From Clostridium sp. (GTDB taxonomy: Bacteria > Bacillota > Clostridia > Lachnospirales > Lachnospiraceae), in NCBI GenBank assembly GCA_023667695.1, contig JAMOZY010000008.1, forward strand, positions 1-64,000: a stretch of DNA of 64,000 bases. Reading direction: 5' to 3'. The notes under the pieces were generated by a model. It ran no database searches. It was given only the letters and a program-made list of their open reading frames with translations, and was not told the DNA's origin. Position numbers and translations under genes: made by a program. Of the stretch, positions 1 to 7,891 are shown piece by piece (positions within the stretch are counted from its first letter, which is position 1; each line of letters begins with the position of its first letter).

Positions 1-56
1 TAGGTGCTCTTTCCTTTATCTATTTATTTTTCCTACAAAAACTTTACCCTAACTAA

Positions 57-560
57 TTATCCAATCTCAACCTCCGGCATCAGTTCATCCTTCATAATGG
101 TAAGCACCCGGTCAAAAGCCTCCACATCCTCCTTGGAGCAGACCTCCTTTACCCGGTTCAAAACCGTATCCACATAGGTCTGACTGATATTATAATATTT
201 ATAATATTTGTCCGTTACCCGCAGATGATATTCCCGTTTATCGGTTTCTGACTGTACTTTCTCAATATATCCCTTCTGTATCAGACTATTGACCCGGTAA
301 GTTGCATTGGGGGATGAGATATTCGTAAAGCTTGCAAACTCATTTATGGTTGGATTCCCTAACGCCCCAATAATCTCAGCGCAAAACGCCTCAACCGTTG
401 TCAGGCTTAACTCCCGATTGGGTGCCTGTGCAAATACGTTCTGATAATATCGGATTTTGAATTTCTTATATACTTCTGAAAAAGATTCCTCTATCATGAC
501 TTTTTCTGTCCTGTCCACTTTTTTGCGTGTTCCTGCACCGGCTGTCTGCCCGGCTGCCAT
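57..560 (-). CDS. MarR-family transcriptional regulator (FabT-like position)
   Basis: Winged-helix regulator of 167 aa. The MarR-type DNA-binding region is about residues 70-120 (TINEFASFTNISSPNATYR, then a wing with KVQSETDKREYHLRVT). It is the last gene of the fatty acid operon, 15 nt after the fabZ stop. FabT of other Firmicutes is a MarR protein that represses fab genes with acyl-ACP as corepressor; position alone suggests the same role here. An internal ATG at 497, preceded by AGGACAG, would give a more typical 146-aa protein, so the start is uncertain. An AT-rich imperfect palindrome at the operon promoter (7559-7581) is a candidate target. Confidence 0.8.
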   Translation of the reverse strand: MAAGQTAGAGTRKKVDRTEKVMIEESFSEVYKKFKIRYYQNVFAQAPNRELSLTTVEAFCAEIIGALGNPTINEFASFTNISSPNATYRVNSLIQKGYIEKVQSETDKREYHLRVTDKYYKYYNISQTYVDTVLNRVKEVCSKEDVEAFDRVLTIMKDELMPEVEIG

Positions 561-575
561 ATGGTACGCATTCCA

Positions 576-1013
576 TCATTCTTCCTTGTTTCCGATTGCA
601 AAGGATAACTCTGCCTGTGCCGCTACCTTGCCGTCAACCTTTGCGACTGCCTTACCGAATCCAATCGGACCTCTCCGGTCCACTATCTCGCACTCTAATG
701 TCAGCACATCCCCCGGGACCACCTGCTTCCGGAATCTGGCATTCTTAATTCCACCGAAAAATGCTATTTTACCTTTGTTTTCTTCCTCACAAAGAATCGC
801 AACCGCTCCGACCTGTGCTAAGGCTTCGATAATCAGAACCCCCGGCATTACATGCTGTTGTGGAAAATGTCCACAGAAAAACAGTTCGTTTACGGATACG
901 CATTTGATACCCGTTGCACGTTTCCCCGGCTCGCACTCCACAATCTTATCCACTAACTGGAAGGGATACCGATGGGGAATGATTTCCTGGATTTGATTTG
1001 AATTTAATTCCAT
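576..1013 (-). CDS. fabZ: 3-hydroxyacyl-ACP dehydratase FabZ
   Basis: Dehydrates 3-hydroxyacyl-ACP to trans-2-enoyl-ACP in fatty acid elongation. The 145-aa length is normal. The hot-dog active-site signature is visible: HRYPF near residue 15, then [20 protein letters not shown] with the catalytic His and Glu. The ATG at 1013 is chosen over an upstream start because GGGAGG lies 7 nt before it; it begins 2 nt after the fabF stop, so translation is probably coupled. Confidence 0.96.
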   Translation of the reverse strand: MELNSNQIQEIIPHRYPFQLVDKIVECEPGKRATGIKCVSVNELFFCGHFPQQHVMPGVLIIEALAQVGAVAILCEEENKGKIAFFGGIKNARFRKQVVPGDVLTLECEIVDRRGPIGFGKAVAKVDGKVAAQAELSFAIGNKEE

Positions 1014-1015
1014 AG

Positions 1016-2254
1016 CTATGCCTCCCATCTCTTAAATAATACGCTGGCATTGTGTCCGCCAAAGCCAAGAGAGTTGGAGAGTGCCAGTTCCACCTGTACC
1101 TCCCGCCCCTGATTCGGTACAATATCTAAGTCACATTCTTCGTCCGGTACCTGATAATGAATGGTTGCCGGAATAAACCCGTCTTTTAATGCCAGGGTTG
1201 TGAAAATCGCTTCCACTGCTCCGCTGGCACCCAGCAAATGTCCGGTCATAGACTTCGTTGAGCTTACCATCAGCTTGTATGCATGGTCGCCAAAGGCTGC
1301 CTTGATTGCCTTTGTCTCACCGGAATCATTCAAATGCGTAGAGGTTCCATGGGCATTGATATAACCAATCTGCTCCGGCTGAACCCCTGCATCCTCCATC
1401 GCTAATGTCATACAGGCAGTACCGCCGGCTCCGGTCGGGTCCGGCGCCGTAATATGATAAGCGTCACAGCTTGCGCCATAACCAATAATCTCTCCATAAA
1501 TCTTAGCGCCTCTTGCCTTCGCATGTTCCAACTCCTCAATCACCAGAATCGCAGCGCCTTCTCCCATAACAAATCCACTCCGTTCCTTATCAAATGGAAT
1601 GGAAGCACGATTAACATCCTCTGTCGTATTCAATGCCTTCATGGCAGTAAAGCCGCCCACACCCATATTACAAATGCAGGCTTCCGCTCCGCCACACATC
1701 ATAACATCCGAATATCCGTCCCGGATATAATGAAAGGCTTCACCAATTGCATTATTACCAGAAGCACAGGCAGTTACGACACAGGTACACACGCCCTTAA
1801 ATCCGGTTTCAATCGCAATCTGTCCTGCCGCCATATTGGCGATGGACATCGGAATAAAGAATGGTGAAATCTTTTCAAAGCCCCGGCTTAAGCCTCTGTC
1901 ATGCTCACTTTCAATGGTCTTTAAGCCACCGATTCCCGCGGAAACAATGGTTCCACAGCGGAGAGGATTTTCCTGCTCCATATCCAGCCCACTATCCGCA
2001 AAGGCCTCCTTTGCCGCAATCATAGCAAACTGCGTATAGCGGTCCATCCGCTTTGCTTCCTTTTTATCCAGAAAATCTCCCGGCTCATAATCCTTTACCT
2101 CTCCGGCAATCTTCACCTGGAACTCCGTCGTATCAATCTGGGTAATCCGGTCAATGCCACAGACGCCCTTTTTCACATTTTCCCATGTTTCCTGCGTATT
2201 GTGTCCCAATGGGTTGATTGTACCCAAACCGGTAATTACAACTCTTTTTTTCAT
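1016..2254 (-). CDS. fabF: Beta-ketoacyl-ACP synthase II (FabF)
   Basis: Condensing enzyme of chain elongation, 412 aa. It starts [17 protein letters not shown] and carries the Cys-His-His triad: Cys in VTACASG, His in [11 protein letters not shown] and His in [10 protein letters not shown]. The ATG at 2254 has AAGGAG upstream. The open frame continues in phase another 35 codons to 2359, into the last unit of an 89-bp tandem repeat. That extension is not conserved FabF sequence and lacks a good ribosome site, so it is not included. It sits between the repeat array and fabZ in the operon. Confidence 0.95.
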   Translation of the reverse strand: MKKRVVITGLGTINPLGHNTQETWENVKKGVCGIDRITQIDTTEFQVKIAGEVKDYEPGDFLDKKEAKRMDRYTQFAMIAAKEAFADSGLDMEQENPLRCGTIVSAGIGGLKTIESEHDRGLSRGFEKISPFFIPMSIANMAAGQIAIETGFKGVCTCVVTACASGNNAIGEAFHYIRDGYSDVMMCGGAEACICNMGVGGFTAMKALNTTEDVNRASIPFDKERSGFVMGEGAAILVIEELEHAKARGAKIYGEIIGYGASCDAYHITAPDPTGAGGTACMTLAMEDAGVQPEQIGYINAHGTSTHLNDSGETKAIKAAFGDHAYKLMVSSTKSMTGHLLGASGAVEAIFTTLALKDGFIPATIHYQVPDEECDLDIVPNQGREVQVELALSNSLGFGGHNASVLFKRWEA

Positions 2255-2280
2255 TCTGACTCTCCTTGTTCTTCCTAATT

Positions 2281-2575
2281 CGTTCGTGCCTGATTCTCTT
2301 CTGGTCTTTGCAGAATCTGAAACCTTCGGTTTCATCGTTGACCTGTCAGGTAAAATCAAATACTCACTCCGTTCGTGCTTGATTCTCTTCTGGTCTTTGC
2401 AGACTCTGAAACCTTCGGTTTCATCGTTGACCTGTCAGGTAAAATCAAATACTCACTCCGTTCGTGCTTGATTCTCTTCTGGTCTTTGCAGACTCTGAAA
2501 CCTTCGGTTTCATCGTTGACCTGTCAGGTAAAATCAAATACTCACTCCGTTCGTGCTTGATTTTCTGCTGACAGG
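2281..2575. repeat. 89-bp tandem repeat (3 units plus partial) between fabG and fabF
   Basis: Units begin at 2281, 2370 and 2459 (period exactly 89), followed by a partial unit from 2548 that runs to the fabG stop. The copies are almost identical; the fabF-proximal unit differs at two positions. Each unit has a 7-bp stem hairpin (TGAAACC-TTC-GGTTTCA on the plus strand) and an ACCTGTCAGGT palindrome. On the minus (operon) strand each unit also carries a 22-codon ORF starting MKPKVS; it ends at TGA in the fabG-proximal units, and in the last one runs in frame into fabF. The period is not a multiple of three. It is not CRISPR because there are no spacers. Confidence 0.95.
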
Positions 2576-3313
2576 TCACATCCCCATTCCGCCGTCTACA
2601 TGCAGTACCTGTCCGGTTATGTAGGAAGCCTTATCTGATACCAGAAATGCAACCGCATCTGCTACATCCTCTGGCTGTCCCATCCGGCCCAGCGGTATTT
2701 CCTTTGCCATCTGCTCTTTGACTGCCTCCGGCAATGCTTCCGTCATATCTGTTGTGATAAATCCCGGAGCAATCGCATTTGCCGTCACATTCCGGGAGCC
2801 TAATTCCTTTGCCAGCGACTTGGTCATTCCAATCACGCCAGCTTTACTTGCCGCATAATTCACCTGTCCTGCATTTCCCATAACTCCTACAATGCTGCTA
2901 ATTGTAACGATTCTGCCATACCGCTTTTTCATCATCAGCTTAGAGGCAGCACTCATACAATAAAATGCGCCTCTTAAATTCGTATCAATCACCTGGTTAA
3001 AATCATCATCCGACATTCGTATCAATAATCCATCTCTGGTTATTCCTGCATTGTTTACTAAAATCTCAACCGTTCCGGTAATCTTCAATGCTTCCGTAAA
3101 TAACGCCTCAACCTCTTCCTTAACTGCAACATCTGCCTGTACGGCAACTGCCTGTACACCATACTCCTTACACATGGCAACCGTTTCTTCTGCTGCAGCA
3201 GCACCTTTGGCATAACAGGTTACGATATTGACTCCTTCCTTTGCCAGTGCAATACAGATTGCCCTGCCAATCCCCCGGCTCCCACCGGTTACAATAGCTG
3301 TTTGATTCTCCAT
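2576..3313 (-). CDS. fabG: 3-oxoacyl-ACP reductase FabG
   Basis: NADPH-dependent reduction of 3-ketoacyl-ACP, 245 aa, a classical short-chain dehydrogenase. Visible motifs are TGGSRGIGRAI (cofactor loop), NNAGITRDGL, the catalytic Ser in TISSIVG and Tyr/Lys in NYAASKAG. The ATG at 3313 has AAGGAG upstream. It follows fabD in the operon. Its stop codon directly abuts the partial unit of the tandem repeat array. Confidence 0.96.
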   Translation of the reverse strand: MENQTAIVTGGSRGIGRAICIALAKEGVNIVTCYAKGAAAAEETVAMCKEYGVQAVAVQADVAVKEEVEALFTEALKITGTVEILVNNAGITRDGLLIRMSDDDFNQVIDTNLRGAFYCMSAASKLMMKKRYGRIVTISSIVGVMGNAGQVNYAASKAGVIGMTKSLAKELGSRNVTANAIAPGFITTDMTEALPEAVKEQMAKEIPLGRMGQPEDVADAVAFLVSDKASYITGQVLHVDGGMGM

Positions 3314-3380
3314 GCTCTTATCTCCTTCTAATCGGTTCCCTTCCCCTGCTTCGGAACACCTGCGGATTTCCGTCTTGCTC

Positions 3381-4325
3381 CTACTGTCCGATTTTTTCCA
3401 TTAAGGCATCAATATCCTCTGCCTTTTCCACACTATAACAGGTAATATCCGGACATGTTTTCTTTACAAACTTGCTCAATGCGCTGCCCGGTCCGATTTC
3501 CACAATGGTATCAATCCCCTGCTCTGCCATATAGCGAATAGAATCTTCTATATAAATACTGTGCTGTACCTGCTTTTCCAGCAATGCCGGAATCGATTCC
3601 CCATCCGTCTTTGCCCTTCCGATGGTATTGAACACTACCGGAAACTGCATTTCACCAAAATGCTCCTGCTCAAATCGTTCCTTTAACTTATCTCCTGCCG
3701 GCTTCATCAGAGAGGTATGGAACGGTCCACTGACATTCAAAGGAAGGCAGCGTCTTGCCCCTGCCTCCATTAAAAGTTCGATTGCCCGGTCTACCGGTGC
3801 TTTATCTCCGGAAATAACAATCTGCCCCGGACAATTATAGTTGGTCGGCTCTACTACATTTAATTCTTCGTTTTTAAATTCCTCATGTGCCTTTGCACAA
3901 CAGTCCTCTACCACTTCCCGGTCCAGATTCAATACCGCTGCCATCTTACATTCCCGGTCCACGACTGCTTCTGCCATCGCCTGTCCCCGGTAAGCAACCA
4001 GGGAAATCACCTGCTGGTCCTCAAATACTCCTGCTGCATGCAGGGCTGAATATTCTCCAAGACTTAAGCCTGCTGCCAGCTCCGGTACAATCCCCTTCCG
4101 CTTCAGAATCTTCGTAACTCCAACCGCAAAAGCAACCATACATGGCTGTGTATATCTGGTCGTATTCAGCATCTCTGCCGGTCCGTTAAAGCAACAATCC
4201 TTTACATCAAAGCCTACATCCGTATGGTCCATGACTTCCCGAAACTCCGGATAAGCCTCATACAAATCTTTTCCCATTCCTACTGCCTGACTCCCCTGGC
4301 CGGCATACATAAATGCTAATTTCAT
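3381..4325 (-). CDS. fabD: Malonyl-CoA:ACP malonyltransferase FabD
   Basis: Transfers malonyl groups from CoA to ACP. The protein is 314 aa, begins MKLAFMYAGQGSQ, and has the nucleophile elbow GLSLGEYSAL, where most relatives have GHSLGE. The catalytic His is in GPFHTSLM. The ATG at 4325 is preferred over an upstream start because GGAGG lies just before it. It is downstream of fabK in the same operon. Confidence 0.95.
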   Translation of the reverse strand: MKLAFMYAGQGSQAVGMGKDLYEAYPEFREVMDHTDVGFDVKDCCFNGPAEMLNTTRYTQPCMVAFAVGVTKILKRKGIVPELAAGLSLGEYSALHAAGVFEDQQVISLVAYRGQAMAEAVVDRECKMAAVLNLDREVVEDCCAKAHEEFKNEELNVVEPTNYNCPGQIVISGDKAPVDRAIELLMEAGARRCLPLNVSGPFHTSLMKPAGDKLKERFEQEHFGEMQFPVVFNTIGRAKTDGESIPALLEKQVQHSIYIEDSIRYMAEQGIDTIVEIGPGSALSKFVKKTCPDITCYSVEKAEDIDALMEKIGQ

Positions 4326-4365
4326 ACGTTTCCTCCATATTCCGCAACCAATTCTGCAAAGCAAA

Positions 4366-5304
4366 TCATAAAAGTTCCATGGTCTTAATCCGCTCTAATT
4401 CCTTCTTTGCATCCTGATATAAATTCTCCAAAATAACTGCTAATGGCTGGATTTCCGTCAACTGTCCACATACCTGTCCTGCCATAACAGAGCCATTTTT
4501 TACATCCCCTTCCAGTACAGCCCGGCGAAGCCCGCCTAAGGTAAACTGTTCCAGTTCTTCTCTGGTGCCGCCGCTGCGTTCCACCTTTATGTACTCTCTT
4601 GCCATATCATTTTTCAGAATCCGAACCGGTGCGTCTAAGGAACGTCCGGTCACGGTGGTACTGTTATCTCTCGCCTTAATCAGGGCAAGCTTATAATTCT
4701 CATGAATCGGACACTCTTTACTAACCAGCAGACAGGTGCCAATCTGGACACCGGCAGCTCCTAATGCCATAGCTGCCATAAACTGCCTTCCATTGGCAAT
4801 ACCACCTGCAGCAATCACCGGAATATGAACCTTATCAATGACCTGTGGTACCAGTGTCATGGTTGTCATATCCCCTACATGTCCGCCGCTTTCTCCGCCT
4901 TCTGCAATGACGGCATCCGCTCCCTGCTGTTCTACCTTACGGGCGAGTGCGGTACTGGCTACCACCGGTATGATTTTACTTCCGGCATCCTTCCACATAC
5001 CCATATACTTTCCCGGAGTACCGGCTCCGGTGGTGATAATCTGAATCTTCTCGTCTGCCAGAAGCTGGGCAATGTTATCCACATCCGGATTCAACAGCAT
5101 CAGATTCACACCAAAGGGCTTATCCGTTAACTTCCTGCACTCTGCGATTTCCTTCTCGATTGCCTCCGCATTCAGACCGCCGGAAGCAATCAGACCAAGG
5201 GCGCCTGCATTGGATACCTGGGCTGCAAACTTACCGGTAGCGATATTTGCCATTCCGCCCTGAATAATCGGATATTTGATATTCAACATTTCATTTAATT
5301 TCAT
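4366..5304 (-). CDS. fabK: Enoyl-ACP reductase II FabK (FMN-dependent)
   Basis: Flavin enoyl-ACP reductase of the nitronate monooxygenase/FabK TIM-barrel family, 312 aa. The start IKYPIIQGGMANIATG and the phosphate-binding region PVIAAGGIANGRQ are typical. It performs the last elongation reduction; no FabI is seen in the operon, so this probably supplies the step. Its ATG overlaps the accA stop by 4 nt (ATGA), indicating coupling. Confidence 0.94.
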   Translation of the reverse strand: MKLNEMLNIKYPIIQGGMANIATGKFAAQVSNAGALGLIASGGLNAEAIEKEIAECRKLTDKPFGVNLMLLNPDVDNIAQLLADEKIQIITTGAGTPGKYMGMWKDAGSKIIPVVASTALARKVEQQGADAVIAEGGESGGHVGDMTTMTLVPQVIDKVHIPVIAAGGIANGRQFMAAMALGAAGVQIGTCLLVSKECPIHENYKLALIKARDNSTTVTGRSLDAPVRILKNDMAREYIKVERSGGTREELEQFTLGGLRRAVLEGDVKNGSVMAGQVCGQLTEIQPLAVILENLYQDAKKELERIKTMELL

Positions 5305-6266
5305 AACATACTCTCCTTCTTGGCAGCATCAATGATTGCTGCATCCATGTAACGGAACTTGTCATACCGATGCTTTGCCAGCTCATTGGGTGACATCTTT
5401 CTGTACTTTGCCAGCTCCAGAACCAATAAAGCGTCGATTTCCCGATACACCTTATTCGGATTATGGTGGATACCGCCTAATGGTTCCTTAATAATGCCGT
5501 CAATCACGTTGTAATTCTTCAAATCCTGTGCCGTCAGCTTCATTAAATCACAGGCCTCTGCACTTCGGTTAGAGTCCTTCCAAAGAATCGAAGCAAACCC
5601 TTCCGGGGATAATACGGAATACACTGCATGCTCCAGCATAAATACACAGTTGGCAACCCCAATTGCCAATGCGCCGCCGCTGCTTCCCTCTCCGGTTACA
5701 ATTGCAATAATCGGAACCTTTAAAGAACTCATTTCTGCCAGATTCCTTGCAATGGCATTTGCCTGTCCATGCTCCTCTGCCTCCAGTCCCGGATAAGCAC
5801 CCGGTGTATCGATAAAGGTAATAACCGGCCGGCCGAACTTCTCTGCCTGCTTCATCATACGAAGTGCCTTCCGATAACCTTCCGGCTCCGGCATTCCGAA
5901 GTTAAATTCCATATTTTCATTAATATTCCTGCCCTTTCGATGGCCCAGTACGGTAACCGGCGTTCCATGGAACATGGCAATACCGCCATAGATACTCTTA
6001 TCCTCCTTACTCAGAAAATCTCCACGCTGAATAAAGAAATCATCAAATAAGGCGTTGATATAATCATCAATCTTCGGACGCTTTTTATGTCTGGCCAGAT
6101 ATAATTTATCCGCCGGAGTAAGCTCTCCACATTGATGCAGAAGCTTTTTCCGCTCGGACTTTAATTCCTTTACTCTGACATCTGCCGCATAATCATCCGT
6201 TTTTGCAGATAATTCTTCGATTTCCTTATCTATATCCTGAATCCGCTCATCAATCTCTCGAATCAT
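5301..6266 (-). CDS. accA: Acetyl-CoA carboxylase carboxyltransferase subunit alpha
   Basis: With AccD it transfers the carboxyl group from carboxybiotin to acetyl-CoA, making malonyl-CoA. The 321-aa protein has a coiled N-terminal region (IDERIQDIDKEIEEL) and the crotonase-like core with IDTPGAYPGLEAEE and GEGSSGGALAIG. The ATG at 6266 overlaps the accD TGA (ATGA); a GTG three codons upstream is an alternative start. Confidence 0.96.
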   Translation of the reverse strand: MIREIDERIQDIDKEIEELSAKTDDYAADVRVKELKSERKKLLHQCGELTPADKLYLARHKKRPKIDDYINALFDDFFIQRGDFLSKEDKSIYGGIAMFHGTPVTVLGHRKGRNINENMEFNFGMPEPEGYRKALRMMKQAEKFGRPVITFIDTPGAYPGLEAEEHGQANAIARNLAEMSSLKVPIIAIVTGEGSSGGALAIGVANCVFMLEHAVYSVLSPEGFASILWKDSNRSAEACDLMKLTAQDLKNYNVIDGIIKEPLGGIHHNPNKVYREIDALLVLELAKYRKMSPNELAKHRYDKFRYMDAAIIDAAKKESML

Positions 6267-7189
6267 AATGGCCACCTCTTCCTTTCATGAAGCTTCAATA
6301 TCTGACCAACAACCTCCCGCATCTCATTCCGAGGTACAATCTGATCTACAAATCCATGGCTTTCCAGGTACTCTGCCCGCTGAAACCCTTCCGGAAGCTT
6401 CTGCCCGATGGTCTGCTCAATCACCCGGGGTCCTGCAAATCCAATTAAGGCACCCGGCTCTGCCAAAGTAATATCCCCTAAGGTCGCAAAGCTGGCACTT
6501 ACACCTCCGGTTGTTGGATGGGTCAGACAGACCACATACAATCCGCCATGCTCACTAAAACGCTGGACTGCCGCACTGGTCTTTGCCATCTGCATCAAGG
6601 ATAAAATTCCCTCCTGCATTCTGGCACCGCCACTGGCAGTAAACATGATTACCGGCAGCTTATTCTTATCTGCCACTTCAAATGCATAAGCGACCTTCTC
6701 GCCCAGGGCGATTCCCATACTGCCCATCAGGAATTCACTCCCCATAACTGCAAGCATTGCCTTTTGTCCCTGAATCTCACCAACACCGATTAGAACACCC
6801 TCTTCCAATCCGGTCTTTTCCTGTAGCTTTACTATCTTTTCTTCATAATCCGGATACTCCAACGGGTCCACAAAGGGTACCTTGCACTTTAATTTCCGGA
6901 AGGTTCCCGAATCAACCATACTCCGCATCCGACGGGCTGCTGAAATTTTATTATGAGCGCCGCACTCCGGGCATACGAACAGATTTTTCTTCATTACAGA
7001 AGAAGAAATCTCCTTCTTACAGGAGGAACAGGTAATCATTTCTATGGTTCCTTCCTCCTGCTTTTCCGTCTTTTCCTTTACTATCACAGGTTCGAAATCA
7101 TCTGAAAAATCTGACGCTTCTTTTCCTGAGCTTTTTAATACTGTTGCATATCTTGCCAATTCTGCTTTTGTCTTACCTAAAAAACCCAT
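6263..7189 (-). CDS. accD: Acetyl-CoA carboxylase carboxyltransferase subunit beta
   Basis: Partner of AccA, 308 aa. An N-terminal four-cysteine zinc ribbon (CSSC then CPEC) is followed by the carboxyltransferase core with FTASGGARMQEG and HPTTGGVSASFA. The ATG at 7189 (MGFLGKTKAEL) has GGAG 8 nt upstream; a longer frame to 7237 adds a non-conserved tail and is not used. The biotin carrier accB and biotin carboxylase accC, often in the same operon in relatives, are not in this window. Confidence 0.95.
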   Translation of the reverse strand: MGFLGKTKAELARYATVLKSSGKEASDFSDDFEPVIVKEKTEKQEEGTIEMITCSSCKKEISSSVMKKNLFVCPECGAHNKISAARRMRSMVDSGTFRKLKCKVPFVDPLEYPDYEEKIVKLQEKTGLEEGVLIGVGEIQGQKAMLAVMGSEFLMGSMGIALGEKVAYAFEVADKNKLPVIMFTASGGARMQEGILSLMQMAKTSAAVQRFSEHGGLYVVCLTHPTTGGVSASFATLGDITLAEPGALIGFAGPRVIEQTIGQKLPEGFQRAEYLESHGFVDQIVPRNEMREVVGQILKLHERKRWPL

Positions 7190-7297
7190 TCTCTTCACTC
7201 CAATTCTACGATAGCTGTAAAAGAAACAGGTATACACAAATCAATCTTTTATGTACCGATTTATATATACCTGTATTCTCCAGCCGCTAATCGTCTC

Positions 7298-7525
7298 CTA
7301 CTCCTGATGAGCGGTAACGTAGTCTACTAAATCCTTAACAGTCTTCATATTCGGAAGGTCTTCGTCTGCAATTGCAACACCGGTTGCCTCTTCAATTGCC
7401 ATACCTAATTCTACTGCATCCAAGGAATCTGCGCCCAGATCATCCATTAAAGATGCTTCCAGAGTAATCTTGTCCTCATCACAGCTTAACGTATCCGCAA
7501 TAACTGTCTTAATTGTTTCGAACAT
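7298..7525 (-). CDS. acpP: Acyl carrier protein
   Basis: Small acidic carrier of 75 aa. The phosphopantetheine attachment Ser is in the [13 protein letters not shown] motif. It is the promoter-proximal gene of the operon. The ATG at 7525 ([11 protein letters not shown]) has AAGGAG upstream; the 7-codon upstream extension is not conserved in the family. Confidence 0.96.
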   Translation of the reverse strand: MFETIKTVIADTLSCDEDKITLEASLMDDLGADSLDAVELGMAIEEATGVAIADEDLPNMKTVKDLVDYVTAHQE

Positions 7526-7558
7526 AGTAGTGTCTCCTTTTCTCAATTCACAATTTTA

Positions 7559-7581
7559 GTTAAAAAATTTTAATTTTCAAC
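7559..7581. promoter_or_regulatory. Candidate operator: AT-rich imperfect palindrome
   Basis: A 23-bp sequence with arms GTTAAAAA and TTTTCAAC, matching at 8 of 11 mirrored positions. It lies between the -10 box and the acpP ribosome site, where a repressor would block transcription. The MarR regulator at the end of the operon is the obvious candidate ligand, by inference only. Confidence 0.4.
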
Positions 7582-7588
7582 CAAATAT

Positions 7589-7616
7589 ATTGTACCAATT
7601 ATTCCCTGTTTGTCAA
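7589..7616 (-). promoter_or_regulatory. Sigma-A type promoter of the fab operon
   Basis: On the minus strand, TTGACA (7611-7616) and TACAAT (7589-7594) are separated by 16 nt. It is correctly oriented and about 65 nt upstream of the acpP start. Confidence 0.8.
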
Positions 7617-7741
7617 CTGATTTATACGCCTTTTCCCACATTTTGGAACCGTTTTTTCATCATTTTTCTACAAGACAGCCTTCCAGCCTTAAAAGTTCAC
7701 AGATTGTTCAAATTCTTCGAAAAATAAATTTAAGATATCTC

Positions 7742-7770
7742 TTGACTTTTTTTGTGGTACACTTTACCAT
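7742..7770 (+). promoter_or_regulatory. Candidate promoter of the acyl ligase gene
   Basis: TTGACT (7742-7747) and TACCAT (7765-7770) with a 17-nt spacer, upstream of the ligase at 7892 and divergent from the fab promoter. The remainder of the gap 7526-7891 is AT-rich leader; I see no other gene or RNA in it. Confidence 0.6.
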
Positions 7771-7891
7771 AAAAACAATGATGTAGTTTCAAAAACCACA
7801 TGAAAAATTATAGCAAACTATCATTTCTAGACAAAAAAACAATTTATCTGACGATTTCTAAATATTAATTATTGAAAGAAAGGAATGTTTT

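Noticed and set aside
457-996. Plus-strand ORF over fabZ
   Set aside because: Shadow of fabZ and the MarR gene; no ribosome site.
2254-2359. N-terminal extension of fabF
   Set aside because: Not family-conserved, entirely repeat-derived and lacks a good ribosome site; kept only as a finding.
2154-2560. Plus-strand ORFs over the tandem repeat
   Set aside because: They arise from open reading through repeated units, lack ribosome sites and overlap fabF.
2281-2575. Possible CRISPR array
   Set aside because: The repeated unit is contiguous at period 89 with no variable spacers; it is a plain tandem repeat.
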